From NCBI RefSeq assembly GCF_006715055.1, contig NZ_VFMN01000001.1, positions 4,092,001 to 4,156,000 of the forward strand: 64,000 nt of DNA. The letters run 5' to 3'. The translations under genes and the position numbers were made by a program. Origin of the DNA: Lapillicoccus jejuensis. Lineage in GTDB: Bacteria > Actinomycetota > Actinomycetes > Actinomycetales > Dermatophilaceae. A model generated the notes under the pieces. The model worked only from the letters and a program-made list of their open reading frames with translations. It was not told the origin of the DNA and searched no databases. Within the stretch, counting starts at the first letter, position 1. The number at the start of each line of letters is the position of its first letter. Below are positions 36,729-45,517 of the stretch, piece by piece.

Positions 36729-37289
36729 GTGCCCACCTCTTTGCCCGCTGCCTTCGGTGCGCCCGCCGGCCTCGAGCACATGGCCGACACCGTCATCGAG
36801 ACGGTCGTGGCGGACATCCGCTCCGGTCGCTTCGAACGCACACTCGCGGCCCTGACGGCCGCGGGCGCCGCGGTCACCGCAGCGGAGATCTACCTTTCGC
36901 ACGACGGCGCCAGCTTCGGCAACAAGCTCATGTGGTGGCCGATCGCGGTCGTCCCCACCGCCATCCCGGCCGGGATCGCCGCCGTGGTGTCGCCCCGCGC
37001 GGCTCACACCGTGCTGCCCCTGGCCTCGGCAGCCATCGTCGTCAACGGCCTGCAGGGGACCTACCTGCACTGGCGCGGTATCCGGCAACGCCCAGGAGGT
37101 CTGACCCGCTACAACCTCGAGGCCGGGCCCCCACCGTTCGCGCCGCTGCTGGCCTCTCTCGTCGGCGGGATGGGCCTGCTCGCCGCGGTCCTGCGGCGTG
37201 AGTCGTTCACGACCGGCCGCGCACCGACGTCAGGCCCCCTGCGGATTCTCGCCGCCCTGCCGGTCCTGCCGCACCGGTGGCGGCGGTGA
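36729..37289 (+). CDS. Small four-helix membrane protein (unknown function)
   Basis: 186 residues from the GTG one base after the TPP-enzyme stop, with GGAAGGAG as ribosome binding site. Hydrophobic segments at about 42-56, 69-88, 93-109 and 136-160 predict four membrane helices. Between them lie SHDGASFGNKLMWWP and a short QGTYLHWRGIRQRPGGLTRYNLEAGPP loop. The loop resembles a small conserved membrane subunit seen next to gluconate-dehydrogenase-like genes, so it may anchor the oxidoreductase that follows (inference). No family name recognised. Confidence 0.65.
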   Translation: MPTSLPAAFGAPAGLEHMADTVIETVVADIRSGRFERTLAALTAAGAAVTAAEIYLSHDGASFGNKLMWWPIAVVPTAIPAGIAAVVSPRAAHTVLPLASAAIVVNGLQGTYLHWRGIRQRPGGLTRYNLEAGPPPFAPLLASLVGGMGLLAAVLRRESFTTGRAPTSGPLRILAALPVLPHRWRR

Positions 37290-38011
37290 CGTACCGCAGC
37301 CCTCGCCAGCGCGCTGTCACACCGCAGGCCCGTGGCCGGTTCGGCGACTTCGACGTGCTCTCCAGCGTGGGCCAGTGGGACGACGTCACCGCCGGTGTGG
37401 TCCTCGGCCGTCTCGCACTTCCGGGCGAGCTGGCGTTCTTCACCCCTGGCGAGGTGGCGATCGCCGCGCCGCTGCTTGACCTGCTGCTCGCTCAGGACGG
37501 CGAACCGCGGATCCCCGTCCTCGCCCTGATCGACCAGCGCCTCGCCGTCGGCGAGACCGACGGCTGGCACTACGACGACCTGCCGGAGGACGCGCAGGCC
37601 TGGCGCGCCACCCTGAGCGCCCTCGACGACGACGCCCGGTCCGGCCCGACCGGTCGGCCCTTCGCCGAGCTCCCCTCCCCCGCCCAGGCCGTCCTCGTCC
37701 AGAGCGTCCATGACCTCGCGAACACGGTGCACCCGGACCCGGGCCAACCAGGCCGATGGCACGAGTGGCCCGCCCAGCAGGTCTGGAGCCTATGGACCCG
37801 CTACGCCTGCACCGCGTTCTACTCCCACCCGTGGGCGTGGAACGAGATCGGGTTCCCGGGGCCGGCCTACCCGCGCGGCTACCTGCATGCCGGCGTCGGA
37901 GACCGTGAACGGTGGGAGCGGGCCGACCGCGTGGACCGCGACCCCACCACGTTCGCGCAGCGCGTCGAGGCCGCTCGTCGCGAGCATGACCGGCTGCGTG
38001 GAGGTGGGTGA
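37286..38011 (+). CDS. Gluconate 2-dehydrogenase subunit 3-like protein
   Basis: About 241 residues; the GTG at 37286 overlaps the previous stop (GTGA), and a GTG at 37277 is an alternative. Features of the family include FFTPGEVAIAAPLLDLLL, RIPVLALIDQRLAVGETDGWHYDDLPED, the Trp-rich TRYACTAFYSHPWAWNEIGFPGPAYPRGY, and a charged C-terminus. Subunit 3 proteins partner a flavin-containing large subunit of the GMC family, which is exactly the next gene. No twin-arginine signal is visible at this start, unlike many relatives. Confidence 0.8.
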   Translation: MTYRSPRQRAVTPQARGRFGDFDVLSSVGQWDDVTAGVVLGRLALPGELAFFTPGEVAIAAPLLDLLLAQDGEPRIPVLALIDQRLAVGETDGWHYDDLPEDAQAWRATLSALDDDARSGPTGRPFAELPSPAQAVLVQSVHDLANTVHPDPGQPGRWHEWPAQQVWSLWTRYACTAFYSHPWAWNEIGFPGPAYPRGYLHAGVGDRERWERADRVDRDPTTFAQRVEAARREHDRLRGGG

Positions 38012-38015
38012 CCCC

Positions 38016-39725
38016 GTGAGACCCGCGAACGTCCTCGGCATCGGGACCCGCACCGACGAGCGTGCGGTGCGCAGCCGCAACGACTCGGCGTGGCTGCTGC
38101 CCACCGACGGCTCTCGCACCAACCATCGGCTGCGCGAGGACATGCGCCGCTTCGACGACGAGGACGAGGTCGACCTCGTCGTCGTCGGTGCCGGAGCAGG
38201 CGGATCGGTGCTCACCCAGCGACTGGCACGCGCCGGCTGGCGCGTGGTGTGCCTCGACGCGGGACCGTTCTGGGACCCCGACCGGGACTGGGTCAGCGAC
38301 GAACGCGGCTCCCACACGCTCTATTGGACCGAACCCCGCCAGATCGGCGGGTCCGACCCGGTCCCGCTGGGTTCGAACAACTCCGGTCGCGGGGTCGGTG
38401 GGTCGATGGTGCACTACGCCGGCTACACCCCCCGGTTCCACCCCTCCGACTTTCGTACCATGTCGCAGGACGGCGTCGGCGCCGACTGGCCCTTCGGGTA
38501 CGAGGAGCTGAGGCCCTTCTACGAGGCGATCGAGCACGAGCTGCCCGTCGCCGGGCAGGACTGGCCCTGGGGTGACCCGCACACCTACCCCCACCACCCG
38601 CACCCGGTCGGTGGGAACGGCGAGATCTTCCTTCGCGGGGCCAAGGCGGCCGGCATCGAGGCCCGGGTCGGGCCGGTCGCCATCGCCAACGGACGCTTCG
38701 GCCACCGGCCCCACTGCATCTACCGGGGCTTCTGCCTGCAGGGGTGCAAGGTCAACGCCAAAGCCAGCCCGCTCATCACCCACGTCCCCGACGCCCTCGC
38801 CCACGGGGCCGAGATCCGCCCCGACAGCCACGTCACTCGGGTGCTCGTCGACGACCGCACGGGCACGGACCCCGTCGCCACCGGCGTGGAGTACCTAGGC
38901 GCCGGGCGGCTACATCGCCAACGGGCCCGCGCCGTGGCCGTCTGCGGCTACTCCATCGAAACACCGCGGCTGCTGCTGCTCTCCGCGACCAGCCGATTTC
39001 CCCGCGGGCTGGGTAACGACCACGATCAGGTCGGGCGCTACCTCATGGTCCAAGGCGCGCCTCAGACCGCCGGCCGGTTCGAGGACGAGATCCGGATGTA
39101 CAAGGCCCCACCACCTGAGGTGTCGTCCGAGCAGTTCTACGAGACCGACCCGACCAAGCCCTACCGCCGCGGCTGGTCGATCCAGACCGTCAGCCCGCTG
39201 CCCATCACGTGGGCCGAGCACGTCGCGGCGCAGGGGCACTGGGGGGCCCCGCTGCGCGAGTACATGCGCGACTACGTCCACTGGGCCACGCTCGGCGCCC
39301 TGTGCGAGTACCTGCCACAGCCCGATAACCGCGTCACCCTTGCCGATGAGAAGGATCGGCACGGGTTGCCGGTCGCGCACTTCGCGTACTCGCAGTGCGA
39401 GAACGACCGGCTACTCACCAAGGCCGCCACCGCGTCCATGGAGGCCGTCCTGCGGGCGGCCGGCGCCAGTGAGGTCATGACGATCGACCGGTACGCCCAC
39501 CTCGTCGGAGGTGCGCGGCTTGCGGCCCGAGCCGAGGACGGGGTCGTGGACGCGGACCACCGCGTCTTCGGCGTCCCCAACCTCTACGTCGTCGACGGCA
39601 GCACCCTGCCGACGCAAGGTTCGGCGAACCCCGCCCTGACCGTCATGGCCCTCGCCGCCCGCGCGGCTGACCGGCTCACCCGGCGCGCCCGACGTGGCCT
39701 CACGGAACACCAGACACGCTCGTGA
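38016..39725 (+). CDS. GMC-family FAD oxidoreductase (gluconate/sugar dehydrogenase large subunit)
   Basis: 569 residues from the GTG at 38016, preceded by GGAGGTGGG at the right distance. The FAD-binding Rossmann motif is VDLVVVGAGAGGSVLTQRLARAGWRVVCLDAG. The GMC signature region is NNSGRGVGGSMVHYAGYTPRF, a Cys-containing HCIYRGFCLQGCKVNAKAS follows, and the C-terminal flavin segment is NLYVVDGSTLPTQGSANPALTVMALAARAADRL, where the catalytic Asn is in SANPALT. With the subunit-3 gene it should form a membrane-linked sugar or sugar-acid dehydrogenase feeding electrons to quinone or cytochrome. No signal peptide, so export would depend on its partner. Confidence 0.88.
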   Translation: MRPANVLGIGTRTDERAVRSRNDSAWLLPTDGSRTNHRLREDMRRFDDEDEVDLVVVGAGAGGSVLTQRLARAGWRVVCLDAGPFWDPDRDWVSDERGSHTLYWTEPRQIGGSDPVPLGSNNSGRGVGGSMVHYAGYTPRFHPSDFRTMSQDGVGADWPFGYEELRPFYEAIEHELPVAGQDWPWGDPHTYPHHPHPVGGNGEIFLRGAKAAGIEARVGPVAIANGRFGHRPHCIYRGFCLQGCKVNAKASPLITHVPDALAHGAEIRPDSHVTRVLVDDRTGTDPVATGVEYLGAGRLHRQRARAVAVCGYSIETPRLLLLSATSRFPRGLGNDHDQVGRYLMVQGAPQTAGRFEDEIRMYKAPPPEVSSEQFYETDPTKPYRRGWSIQTVSPLPITWAEHVAAQGHWGAPLREYMRDYVHWATLGALCEYLPQPDNRVTLADEKDRHGLPVAHFAYSQCENDRLLTKAATASMEAVLRAAGASEVMTIDRYAHLVGGARLAARAEDGVVDADHRVFGVPNLYVVDGSTLPTQGSANPALTVMALAARAADRLTRRARRGLTEHQTRS

Positions 39726-40822
39726 CGTGGGACAACAGGTCGGGTGGACCGCCCATCGCCCGTGTCCGAACACTGGTGCGCACCTTCCCCACCCCCGAGC
39801 CGGAGGCCGACGGAACCTTGGAGTGGTCGGCGACCACCGCCGTCGTCGTCCTGCTCGAGGCCGGCGACCACATCGGACTCGGCCTGACCTACTCCTCCCC
39901 CGCAGCCGAGGCGGTGATCCAGCACCACCTCGCCGACATCGTGCGCGGATCTGACGCACTGGCCGTCGCCGCGGACTGGGAGGCGATGCACCGGGCGGGG
40001 CGCAACCTGGGCACCCGGGGCCTGTTCGCCCACGCCCTGTCGGCCGTGGACATCGCCCGCTGGGACCTCGCCGCGCGCGTGCTCGGCACCAACGTCGCGG
40101 CACTGGCCGGCGGCGCCATCCGCGGCAGCATCCCGTTCTACGGTTCGGGCGGGTTCACCACCCTCGACGACACCCAGCTCGCCGACCAGGTCGACAGCTG
40201 GCTGCGGGACGGGGCGACGCGCGTCAAGATCAAGATCGGCGAGTCGTGGGGGACCCGGATCGACCGTGACCTGTCCCGCGTACATCGGCTCGCCGCCCTC
40301 GTCGGCCCCGGGGTGGCGATGATGGTCGACGCGAACGGCGGCTACTCCCCCGGCCAAGCCCGCCGCGTGGGGTTAGCTCTTGACGACCTCGGCGTCGACT
40401 GGTTCGAAGAGCCGGTCAGCAGCGACGCCGTCTCCTCCCTTAACCTCGTCCGACTCAGTGTGCGCTGCGACGTCACCGCCGGCGAGTACGCCGCGGACCT
40501 GTACGACATCGCCGCTCTCCTGCCGGTCGTCGACTGCCTCCAGCTGGACGCGACCCGCTGTGGCGGCTACACAGGATTTTTGCGCGGCGCCGCGCTGGCC
40601 GCATCATCAGGCCTGCAGGTCTCGGCGCACTGTGCCCCGGCAGTGCACGCGCCGATCGCCACTGCCGTGCCGAACCTGCGCCACGTCGAGTACTTCGTCG
40701 ACCACGCCCGACTCGAGCCGCAGCTGATGGACGGCGTCGCGACCGCCGCCGACGGCGTCCTCACCCCGTCGGCGGGGAACGGTCACGGCCTGACCCTACG
40801 GCGGCCGGCAGCCACGCCCTGA
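39722..40822 (+). CDS. Enolase-superfamily enzyme (mandelate racemase/muconate lactonizing type)
   Basis: 366 residues, starting at a GTG that overlaps the GMC stop. The barrel-domain residues are visible: Lys pair in RVKIKIGESWG, metal ligands Asp in MMVDANGGYS, Glu in WFEEPVS and Glu in TAGEYAAD, and the general-base/His segment VSAHCAPAVH. This set fits sugar-acid dehydratases and epimerases of the superfamily. Following a gluconate-type dehydrogenase, a sugar-acid dehydratase such as gluconate dehydratase is the likeliest role, but that is inference from context. Confidence 0.82.
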   Translation: MTWDNRSGGPPIARVRTLVRTFPTPEPEADGTLEWSATTAVVVLLEAGDHIGLGLTYSSPAAEAVIQHHLADIVRGSDALAVAADWEAMHRAGRNLGTRGLFAHALSAVDIARWDLAARVLGTNVAALAGGAIRGSIPFYGSGGFTTLDDTQLADQVDSWLRDGATRVKIKIGESWGTRIDRDLSRVHRLAALVGPGVAMMVDANGGYSPGQARRVGLALDDLGVDWFEEPVSSDAVSSLNLVRLSVRCDVTAGEYAADLYDIAALLPVVDCLQLDATRCGGYTGFLRGAALAASSGLQVSAHCAPAVHAPIATAVPNLRHVEYFVDHARLEPQLMDGVATAADGVLTPSAGNGHGLTLRRPAATP

Positions 40823-40899
40823 CGCGCGCGTGGTATCCCGGATCAGGCGCTCGGCCGGGGGTGGAATGCCCGAGGGGTGCCGCTCGGGGGTTTCCAACG

Positions 40900-40965
40900 C
40901 TCGGGCTGCCGGTGAGAGAGCCGGTCAGAGTGCCGGTCACGGCGCAGGTCACGGCGCAGGTCACG
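40900..40965. repeat. Short repeats between convergent enolase and GH15 genes
   Basis: CGGTCAC/GGGTCACGGCGCA-type units: GCCGGTCAGAGTGCCGGTCAC then GGCGCAGGTCAC three times. The array may double as a terminator region for both convergent operons. Confidence 0.6.
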
Positions 40966-42733
40966 GCGCGCCGGCCGCTCGCCCCCGTCCCGTGCGCCCC
41001 AGACGAAGACCGCATTCGATCAGCAGGGCGTGGACGAACCCCTGTGGCAGGTTCGCTCGCATCTGCCGCTGCCGCACGTCGAACTCTTCGGACAGTAGCC
41101 CGGCCGGCCCTGCGGCTGCGCGCTGGCGCTCGAACCATCGGAAGGCCTCCACCTCGTCACCGGCCGCTAGCTGGGCGAGCGACATCGCGAACCCGCACAG
41201 CAAGAACGCGCCTTCGGCCTGCCCTAGGGGCTCCTGGTCGGCGGCGTAACGGTAGACGTAGCCGTCCTGGACCAGCTGGTCGGTGACCGCCGCCAGCGTG
41301 GCGACGGAGCGTTGGTCGTCGGCGGGCAGCGCGCCGCGCACCACGGCCATGAGCAGGGCCGCGTCCACACCCGGCCGGTCGGGAGCCTGACGCCACGAAC
41401 CGTCCGCGTTGAGGCAACGCGTCGACGTCTCAGCCAGGATGCCGTCCGCAAGGGTCAGCAGCCGAGGCGCGTCGCTCGTGGCGACGTGCCCCGCCACCGC
41501 CCGCAAACCGGCCACGCAGGCCAGCCGTGAGTGGGTCCACCAGTCGTCGACCAGCTCCCACACTCCCGCGTCCGGCTCGCGCCACCGCTGCTCGACAAGG
41601 TCGGTGAGCACAGAGACGGCCTGTACGTCCTCGCTGCCCAGGTGGTCATGCCGACCTGACGCGGCGTACAGCTGCATCAGCTCACCACACATGTCGAGCT
41701 GGAACTGGCCGCGCACCCAGTTGCCGACCACGACCTGGCCACCGGGGTAACCGGGCAGGTCGAGTGTCTCCTCGTGCGGCGGCAGGCGCCCGTCGAGCCG
41801 GTACGCCGGCGCGAGCAGGGGTCCGTGCTCGAGAACCTTCGCGGTGGTGAAGGCGACGGCCTCGTCCAGCAGCGGATCAGGACCTGACACCGCGACGGCC
41901 TGACCGGCGTACGCCTGGTCACGCAACCACACGTAGCGGTAGTCGTAGTTACGGCCTGCCGCCGCCCGCTCCGGCAACCCCACGGTCGCGGCGGCCACCA
42001 TCCCACCGCCCGGCGCGGTGAGCCCACGCAGCCCGGCGTACCCGTGGCGCGTGTCCCGTGGCGCCGCGCTGTCCTGATGCGCCGGGACCGTGTCACGCCA
42101 CCACCGCTGCGTCGCCGACCACAGATGCTGCGCCGGGACAGGCTCGGGCGGGGGACGGTCCGACAGCTCGAGCACCAGGTCGTGACGGCCACCGGCGGGC
42201 ACCTCGAGCCGCAGCCGCAGCGACCCGTCCCGCGTGCGTCGTGCGTGAGCGGCGCCCTGCCAGCGCACGTGCAGGGCGCCGCAGCGCCATGTCCAAGCCG
42301 CCGCCCCGTCGCGCTCTGGCCTGCCCAACGAAGGCGACGCGCGACCGAAGTCAGGAGCCACGTCGAGGACGACGTCGACGACGACCCGGTGCTCGCCCGC
42401 CTCCACCCGACGCAGCAGCGTGACCCGATGTGGATCCGCGGGCGTGGCCAGCGCCTCGCGACACTCGATGCGCGTGCTCGTGGTCGTCCACCGGCTGCGC
42501 CACACCAACGTGCCCGGCTCGTAGTACCCACCCCACACGAAGGGGTCGCGCGGGGTCACCGCGTAGACCCCAGGCCCGCCGAGGAGGTCGGCGAACACGG
42601 CGCCCGAGTCCCAGGCCGGCGCGCACAGCCAGGCGATCTCACCTCGCGGCCCGATCAGCGCCCCACGGTGGCCGTCAGCGAGAAACGCGTACTGCCGCAG
42701 GGTGTGCGGGGGAAACGTGGGTCGCGCGCTCAT
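40961..42733 (-). CDS. Glycoside hydrolase family 15 (glucoamylase/trehalase-like)
   Basis: 590 residues from the ATG at 42733, whose first bases overlap the stop of the preceding gene. The N-terminal beta-domain starts LRQYAFLADGHRGALIGPRGEIAWLCAP. The (alpha/alpha)6 barrel shows NYDYRYVWLRDQAYAGQAV, HEETLDLPGYPGGQVVVGNWVRGQFQLDMCGE, the first catalytic Glu in GVWELVDDWWTHSRL and the second in LSEEFDVRQRQMRANLPQGFVHALLI. It has no signal peptide, so it probably acts on an internal alpha-glucan or trehalose-type substrate. It is convergent with the sugar oxidation operon, to which it could supply glucose. Confidence 0.88.
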   Translation of the reverse strand: MSARPTFPPHTLRQYAFLADGHRGALIGPRGEIAWLCAPAWDSGAVFADLLGGPGVYAVTPRDPFVWGGYYEPGTLVWRSRWTTTSTRIECREALATPADPHRVTLLRRVEAGEHRVVVDVVLDVAPDFGRASPSLGRPERDGAAAWTWRCGALHVRWQGAAHARRTRDGSLRLRLEVPAGGRHDLVLELSDRPPPEPVPAQHLWSATQRWWRDTVPAHQDSAAPRDTRHGYAGLRGLTAPGGGMVAAATVGLPERAAAGRNYDYRYVWLRDQAYAGQAVAVSGPDPLLDEAVAFTTAKVLEHGPLLAPAYRLDGRLPPHEETLDLPGYPGGQVVVGNWVRGQFQLDMCGELMQLYAASGRHDHLGSEDVQAVSVLTDLVEQRWREPDAGVWELVDDWWTHSRLACVAGLRAVAGHVATSDAPRLLTLADGILAETSTRCLNADGSWRQAPDRPGVDAALLMAVVRGALPADDQRSVATLAAVTDQLVQDGYVYRYAADQEPLGQAEGAFLLCGFAMSLAQLAAGDEVEAFRWFERQRAAAGPAGLLSEEFDVRQRQMRANLPQGFVHALLIECGLRLGRTGRGRAAGAP

Positions 42734-43251
42734 GACGGTGCCGCCACGGGTGTGGACGGCTGGTCGTGGAGCGGCGCCCAGGCCCATACCGAGGCCCATA
42801 CCGAGGCCCATGCCGAGGCCCAGTGCGCCGCCCACAGCGAGGCCGGAGACGGCGAGGCCAGAGACGGCGAGGCCGGCGACGACGAGGCCCGGCGCAGCGA
42901 GGCCAGGAGCAGGGAGGCACTCGCCGCCGCGACGAGCGCGGACACGGTTGCCGGGCCACGGCGTCGGCGGTCGACGGCGGCCAGTCCCACCATCGACAGC
43001 GCATGCAGGACCTCGACGAGGACCGCTGCGCTTCGTCCGGTGTCGGGTCGCAGCAGGTACAGCGCGCCCTGGGCCACCTCACGGGCGCCGAGCACGCGGA
43101 CGGCGGTGCGATCCACCGGGTCCGGGGTCGACCCGGACACCGCGCGCCACACGCGCGCTCCCTTGAACACCAAGACCGCGCCCCAGACCACGCTGCCGAC
43201 GTCAACGGCCCGCCCCCATCCCCGGGGACCGACTGGTCGGGCCGCGGCCAT
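42730..43251 (-). CDS. Small membrane protein of unknown function
   Basis: 173 residues. The ATG overlaps the SDR stop and its stop overlaps the GH15 start, so the three genes are translationally coupled. The first 110 residues look like a DUF-type small membrane protein (VVWGAVLVFKGARVWRAV, VLGAREVAQGALYLLRPDTGRSAAVLVEVLHALSMVGLAAVDRRRRGPATVSALVAAASASLLLAS). The last 45 are repetitive (SSPASPSLASPSPASLW and ASVWASVW) because of DNA tandem repeats, so the natural C-terminus has been extended or worn. No function assigned. Confidence 0.6.
   Translation of the reverse strand: MAAARPVGPRGWGRAVDVGSVVWGAVLVFKGARVWRAVSGSTPDPVDRTAVRVLGAREVAQGALYLLRPDTGRSAAVLVEVLHALSMVGLAAVDRRRRGPATVSALVAAASASLLLASLRRASSSPASPSLASPSPASLWAAHWASAWASVWASVWAWAPLHDQPSTPVAAPS
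42775..42900. repeat. Coding tandem repeats at the 3' end of the small membrane gene
   Basis: Two adjacent arrays: a 12-bp CCGAGGCCCATA/CCGAGGCCCATG array (about 42781-42825) and an imperfect GGCGAGGCCRGAGAC array (about 42838-42895). Confidence 0.8.
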
Positions 43252-44231
43252 CACTGCCCACGGACGTTCGGACGGCCCGCCGTTCGGCGCCGCAGGGCGA
43301 ACAGGCTCATCACCGCCCCGAGCAGGGCCGTGCCCAGCGGGGCGTAGTGGTGGGAGACCCACTGCTGGGCGCTGCGTTCGTGCGCCTGCGCGCCGAAGTC
43401 GCGGCCGGAGCGGCCGTCGGCCGGGTCCCACAAGTTGACCGGGCCGGCTGAAGCATCCTGACCGGTCTGCTGCGACGAAAAGCCGGTCCGCGCCAGGTAC
43501 CAGTCCAGCAGCCCAGGGACCAGCGCGTTGGCGGCCAGCGTCGCGGCCGTGCTGGCCCCCTCCCAGTACTCCCGACGCCGCGGATGCGCCGCCGCGTACA
43601 CCACAGCGCGGGCCGCGACCTCGGGCTGGTAGATCGGCGGGACCGGCTGCGGCTGCTTGGGCAGCCGGTTGAGAACCCACGAGAACTGCGGGGTGTTGAC
43701 CGCCGGCATCTGCACCATCGTCACGCGGACCGGGCTGCGCTCATGCAACAGCTCGCAGCGCAGCGACTCGTGGAATCCCTGCAGCGCATGCTTGGCGCCG
43801 CAGTACGCCGTCTGCAGGGGGATGCCCCGGTAGGCCAGCGCCGACCCCACGTGCACAATCACGCCACGCCCCCGCTGCTTCATCCGCGGCAGGACCGCCA
43901 TCGTCGACCACACGTAACCCAGATACGACACCTCCGTGGCACGCCGGTACTCCCGCGGGGTGATGTCGTCAAACCGCGCAAACACGGACGAGAAGGCGAC
44001 GTTGACCCAGACGTCGATCGGCCCCAGCTCGGCCTCCACCCGGTCCACCGCCGCCCGCACACCCTCCGGGTCCGCCACATCGACCGGGACCGTGAGGGCC
44101 TCCACCCCCAAGGACCGCACCTCCCGCGCCGCCGCGTCCAAACCGGCCTCACCACGAGCCAGCAACGCCACCCGGTCCCCCCGCCGAGCGAACTCCACCG
44201 CGGTGGCCCGACCGATACCACCGCTGGCCCG
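43251..44231 (-). pseudogene. Short-chain dehydrogenase, 5' end removed by IS3 insertion
   Basis: The protein reads ASGGIGRATAVEFARRGDRVALLARGE onward, with NVAFSS, the catalytic triad Ser in HVGSALAYRG and Tyr/Lys in YCGAKHALQ, and a C-terminal extension YWEGASTAATLAANALVPGLLDWYLARTGFSSQQT typical of one SDR subgroup. The first beta-strand and the Thr-Gly of TGASxGIG are missing: the IS3-family inverted repeat begins right there. The frame continues into the IS, where ATG codons exist (for example MSPQIRCQPNRQQSR), so a chimeric protein might be made, but the NAD-binding edge is lost. Confidence 0.75.
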
Positions 44232-44299
44232 GGACTGCTGACGGTTTGGTTGACATCTGATCTGTGGCGACATCGGTCGCCGCTGGAAGGATGTCGAGC

Positions 44300-44599
44300 A
44301 TGCCTGCTGCACACCCCAAGGAGTTCCGCGACGACGTCGTCGCGGTCGCTCGCCGCGGTGACGCCCCGATCGCCGAAGTCGCCAAGGACTTCGGGATCAG
44401 CGAATCCTGCCTACGCAATTGGCTGAAGACCGCGGACGTCGAGGACGGTGTCCGTCCGGGCATGACCCGGCAGGATTCTGACGAGCTGCGCGAGCTCAAA
44501 CGTCGAAACCGGTTGCTCGAACAGGAGAACGAGGTCCTGCGCCGAGCGGCGGCCTACCTCTCCCAAGCGAACCTGAGGCTGGGTCACCACCCAAAATGA
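44300..44599 (+). CDS. IS3-family transposase OrfA
   Basis: 99 residues from the ATG at 44300, which follows GGAAGG at good spacing. The helix-turn-helix is EFRDDVVAVARRGDAPIAEVAKDFGISESCLRNWLKTAD, followed by a leucine-zipper-like coiled coil (LRELKRRNRLLEQENEVLRRAAAYLSQANL). The stop overlaps the OrfB start (ATGA) in the -1 frame, the usual IS3 arrangement allowing coupled or frameshifted OrfAB synthesis. Confidence 0.9.
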   Translation: MPAAHPKEFRDDVVAVARRGDAPIAEVAKDFGISESCLRNWLKTADVEDGVRPGMTRQDSDELRELKRRNRLLEQENEVLRRAAAYLSQANLRLGHHPK

Positions 44600-45471
44600 G
44601 GTACCCGCTGGTCCTTGATCTCGCTGCTGACGGGATCCCCGTAGCGGTGACCTGCCGGGTTCGGAAGTTCTCGCGTCAAGCCTTCTATGCCTGGTGCCGG
44701 GCACCGGTCAGCGATCACGATCTCGTCGACGCCTACGCCACGAACGCCGCGTTCGACGTCCACGCCGACGACCCCGGCTTTGGGTACCGCTTCATCGCGG
44801 ATGAGCTCGACGACGCCGGGCACGCCGTCTCGGAGCGGCGGGTGTGGCGGCTGTGCTCGCAGGCCGGAATCGTCTCCCTCCACGCCCGCAAACGGGGAAA
44901 GTCCCGCCGGCCAGGGCCACCGGTGCACGACGACCTCGTCGAACGTGACTTCACCGCCGAGCACCCCAACCGGTTGTGGCTGACCGACATCACCGAGCAC
45001 TCCACCCGTGAGGGCAAGCTCTACCTGTGCGCGGTCAAGGACGCCTGGTCGCGCCGGATCGTCGGCTATGCCATCGACGACCGGATGACCTCCCACCTCG
45101 CCGTCGACGCCCTGACCATGGCCGTCACCCGCCGCGGCGGGGACCAGGCCGTGGCCGGCTGCGTGGTCCACAGCGACCGAGGGTCCCAATTCCGGTCGCG
45201 GCGATTCGTCCACGAACTCGAGCGTCGTCACCTGCTCGGGTCGATGGGACGCGTCGCCTCCAGCGCCGACAACGCCGCGATGGAGAGCTTCTTCGCGCTC
45301 CTACAGAAGAACGTCCTCGACAGCCGCCGCTGGACCACCCGCCATGAGCTACGCCTGGCGATCGTCACCTGGATCGAGAGGACCTACCACCGCCGACGTC
45401 GACAACGCCCCCTCGGCAAGCTCACGCCCATCGAGTTTGAGACCATCTACGCAGCCGCTCACGCGGCCTGA
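44596..45471 (+). CDS. IS3-family transposase OrfB (DDE integrase core)
   Basis: 291 residues with an intact rve-type catalytic core: first Asp in LWLTDITEHSTREGKLYLCAVKDAWSRRIVGYA, second Asp in VVHSDRGSQFRS, and Glu in SADNAAMESFFALLQKNVL with the trailing lysine. The HTH_21-type segment FSRQAFYAWCRA and FGYRFIADELDDAGHAVSERRVWRL precede it. No frameshift or stop is seen, so this element may still be active. Confidence 0.92.
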   Translation: MRYPLVLDLAADGIPVAVTCRVRKFSRQAFYAWCRAPVSDHDLVDAYATNAAFDVHADDPGFGYRFIADELDDAGHAVSERRVWRLCSQAGIVSLHARKRGKSRRPGPPVHDDLVERDFTAEHPNRLWLTDITEHSTREGKLYLCAVKDAWSRRIVGYAIDDRMTSHLAVDALTMAVTRRGGDQAVAGCVVHSDRGSQFRSRRFVHELERRHLLGSMGRVASSADNAAMESFFALLQKNVLDSRRWTTRHELRLAIVTWIERTYHRRRRQRPLGKLTPIEFETIYAAAHAA

Positions 45472-45517
45472 ACCACCACACCCCGAGTGTCAACCGGATC
45501 GTCAGCAGTCCCCTCCC

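Larger units (their letters stand above)
44231..45512 (+). mobile_element. IS3-family insertion sequence
   Basis: 1.28 kb with imperfect terminal inverted repeats: GGGACTGCTGACG (44231-44243) against CGTCAGCAGTCCC (45500-45512), extending inward with GGTTGACA on both sides. It carries the usual two overlapping genes. No target duplication flanks it, which suggests that a deletion or recombination followed insertion. It is the only insertion sequence in the island with both genes intact. Confidence 0.85.

Noticed and set aside
34700-36877. 725-residue open frame antisense to the TPP enzyme
   Set aside because: It has no family resemblance and is rich in Gly/Val/Arg/Asp as expected of an antisense frame in GC-rich coding DNA; the plus strand encodes a clear TPP enzyme.
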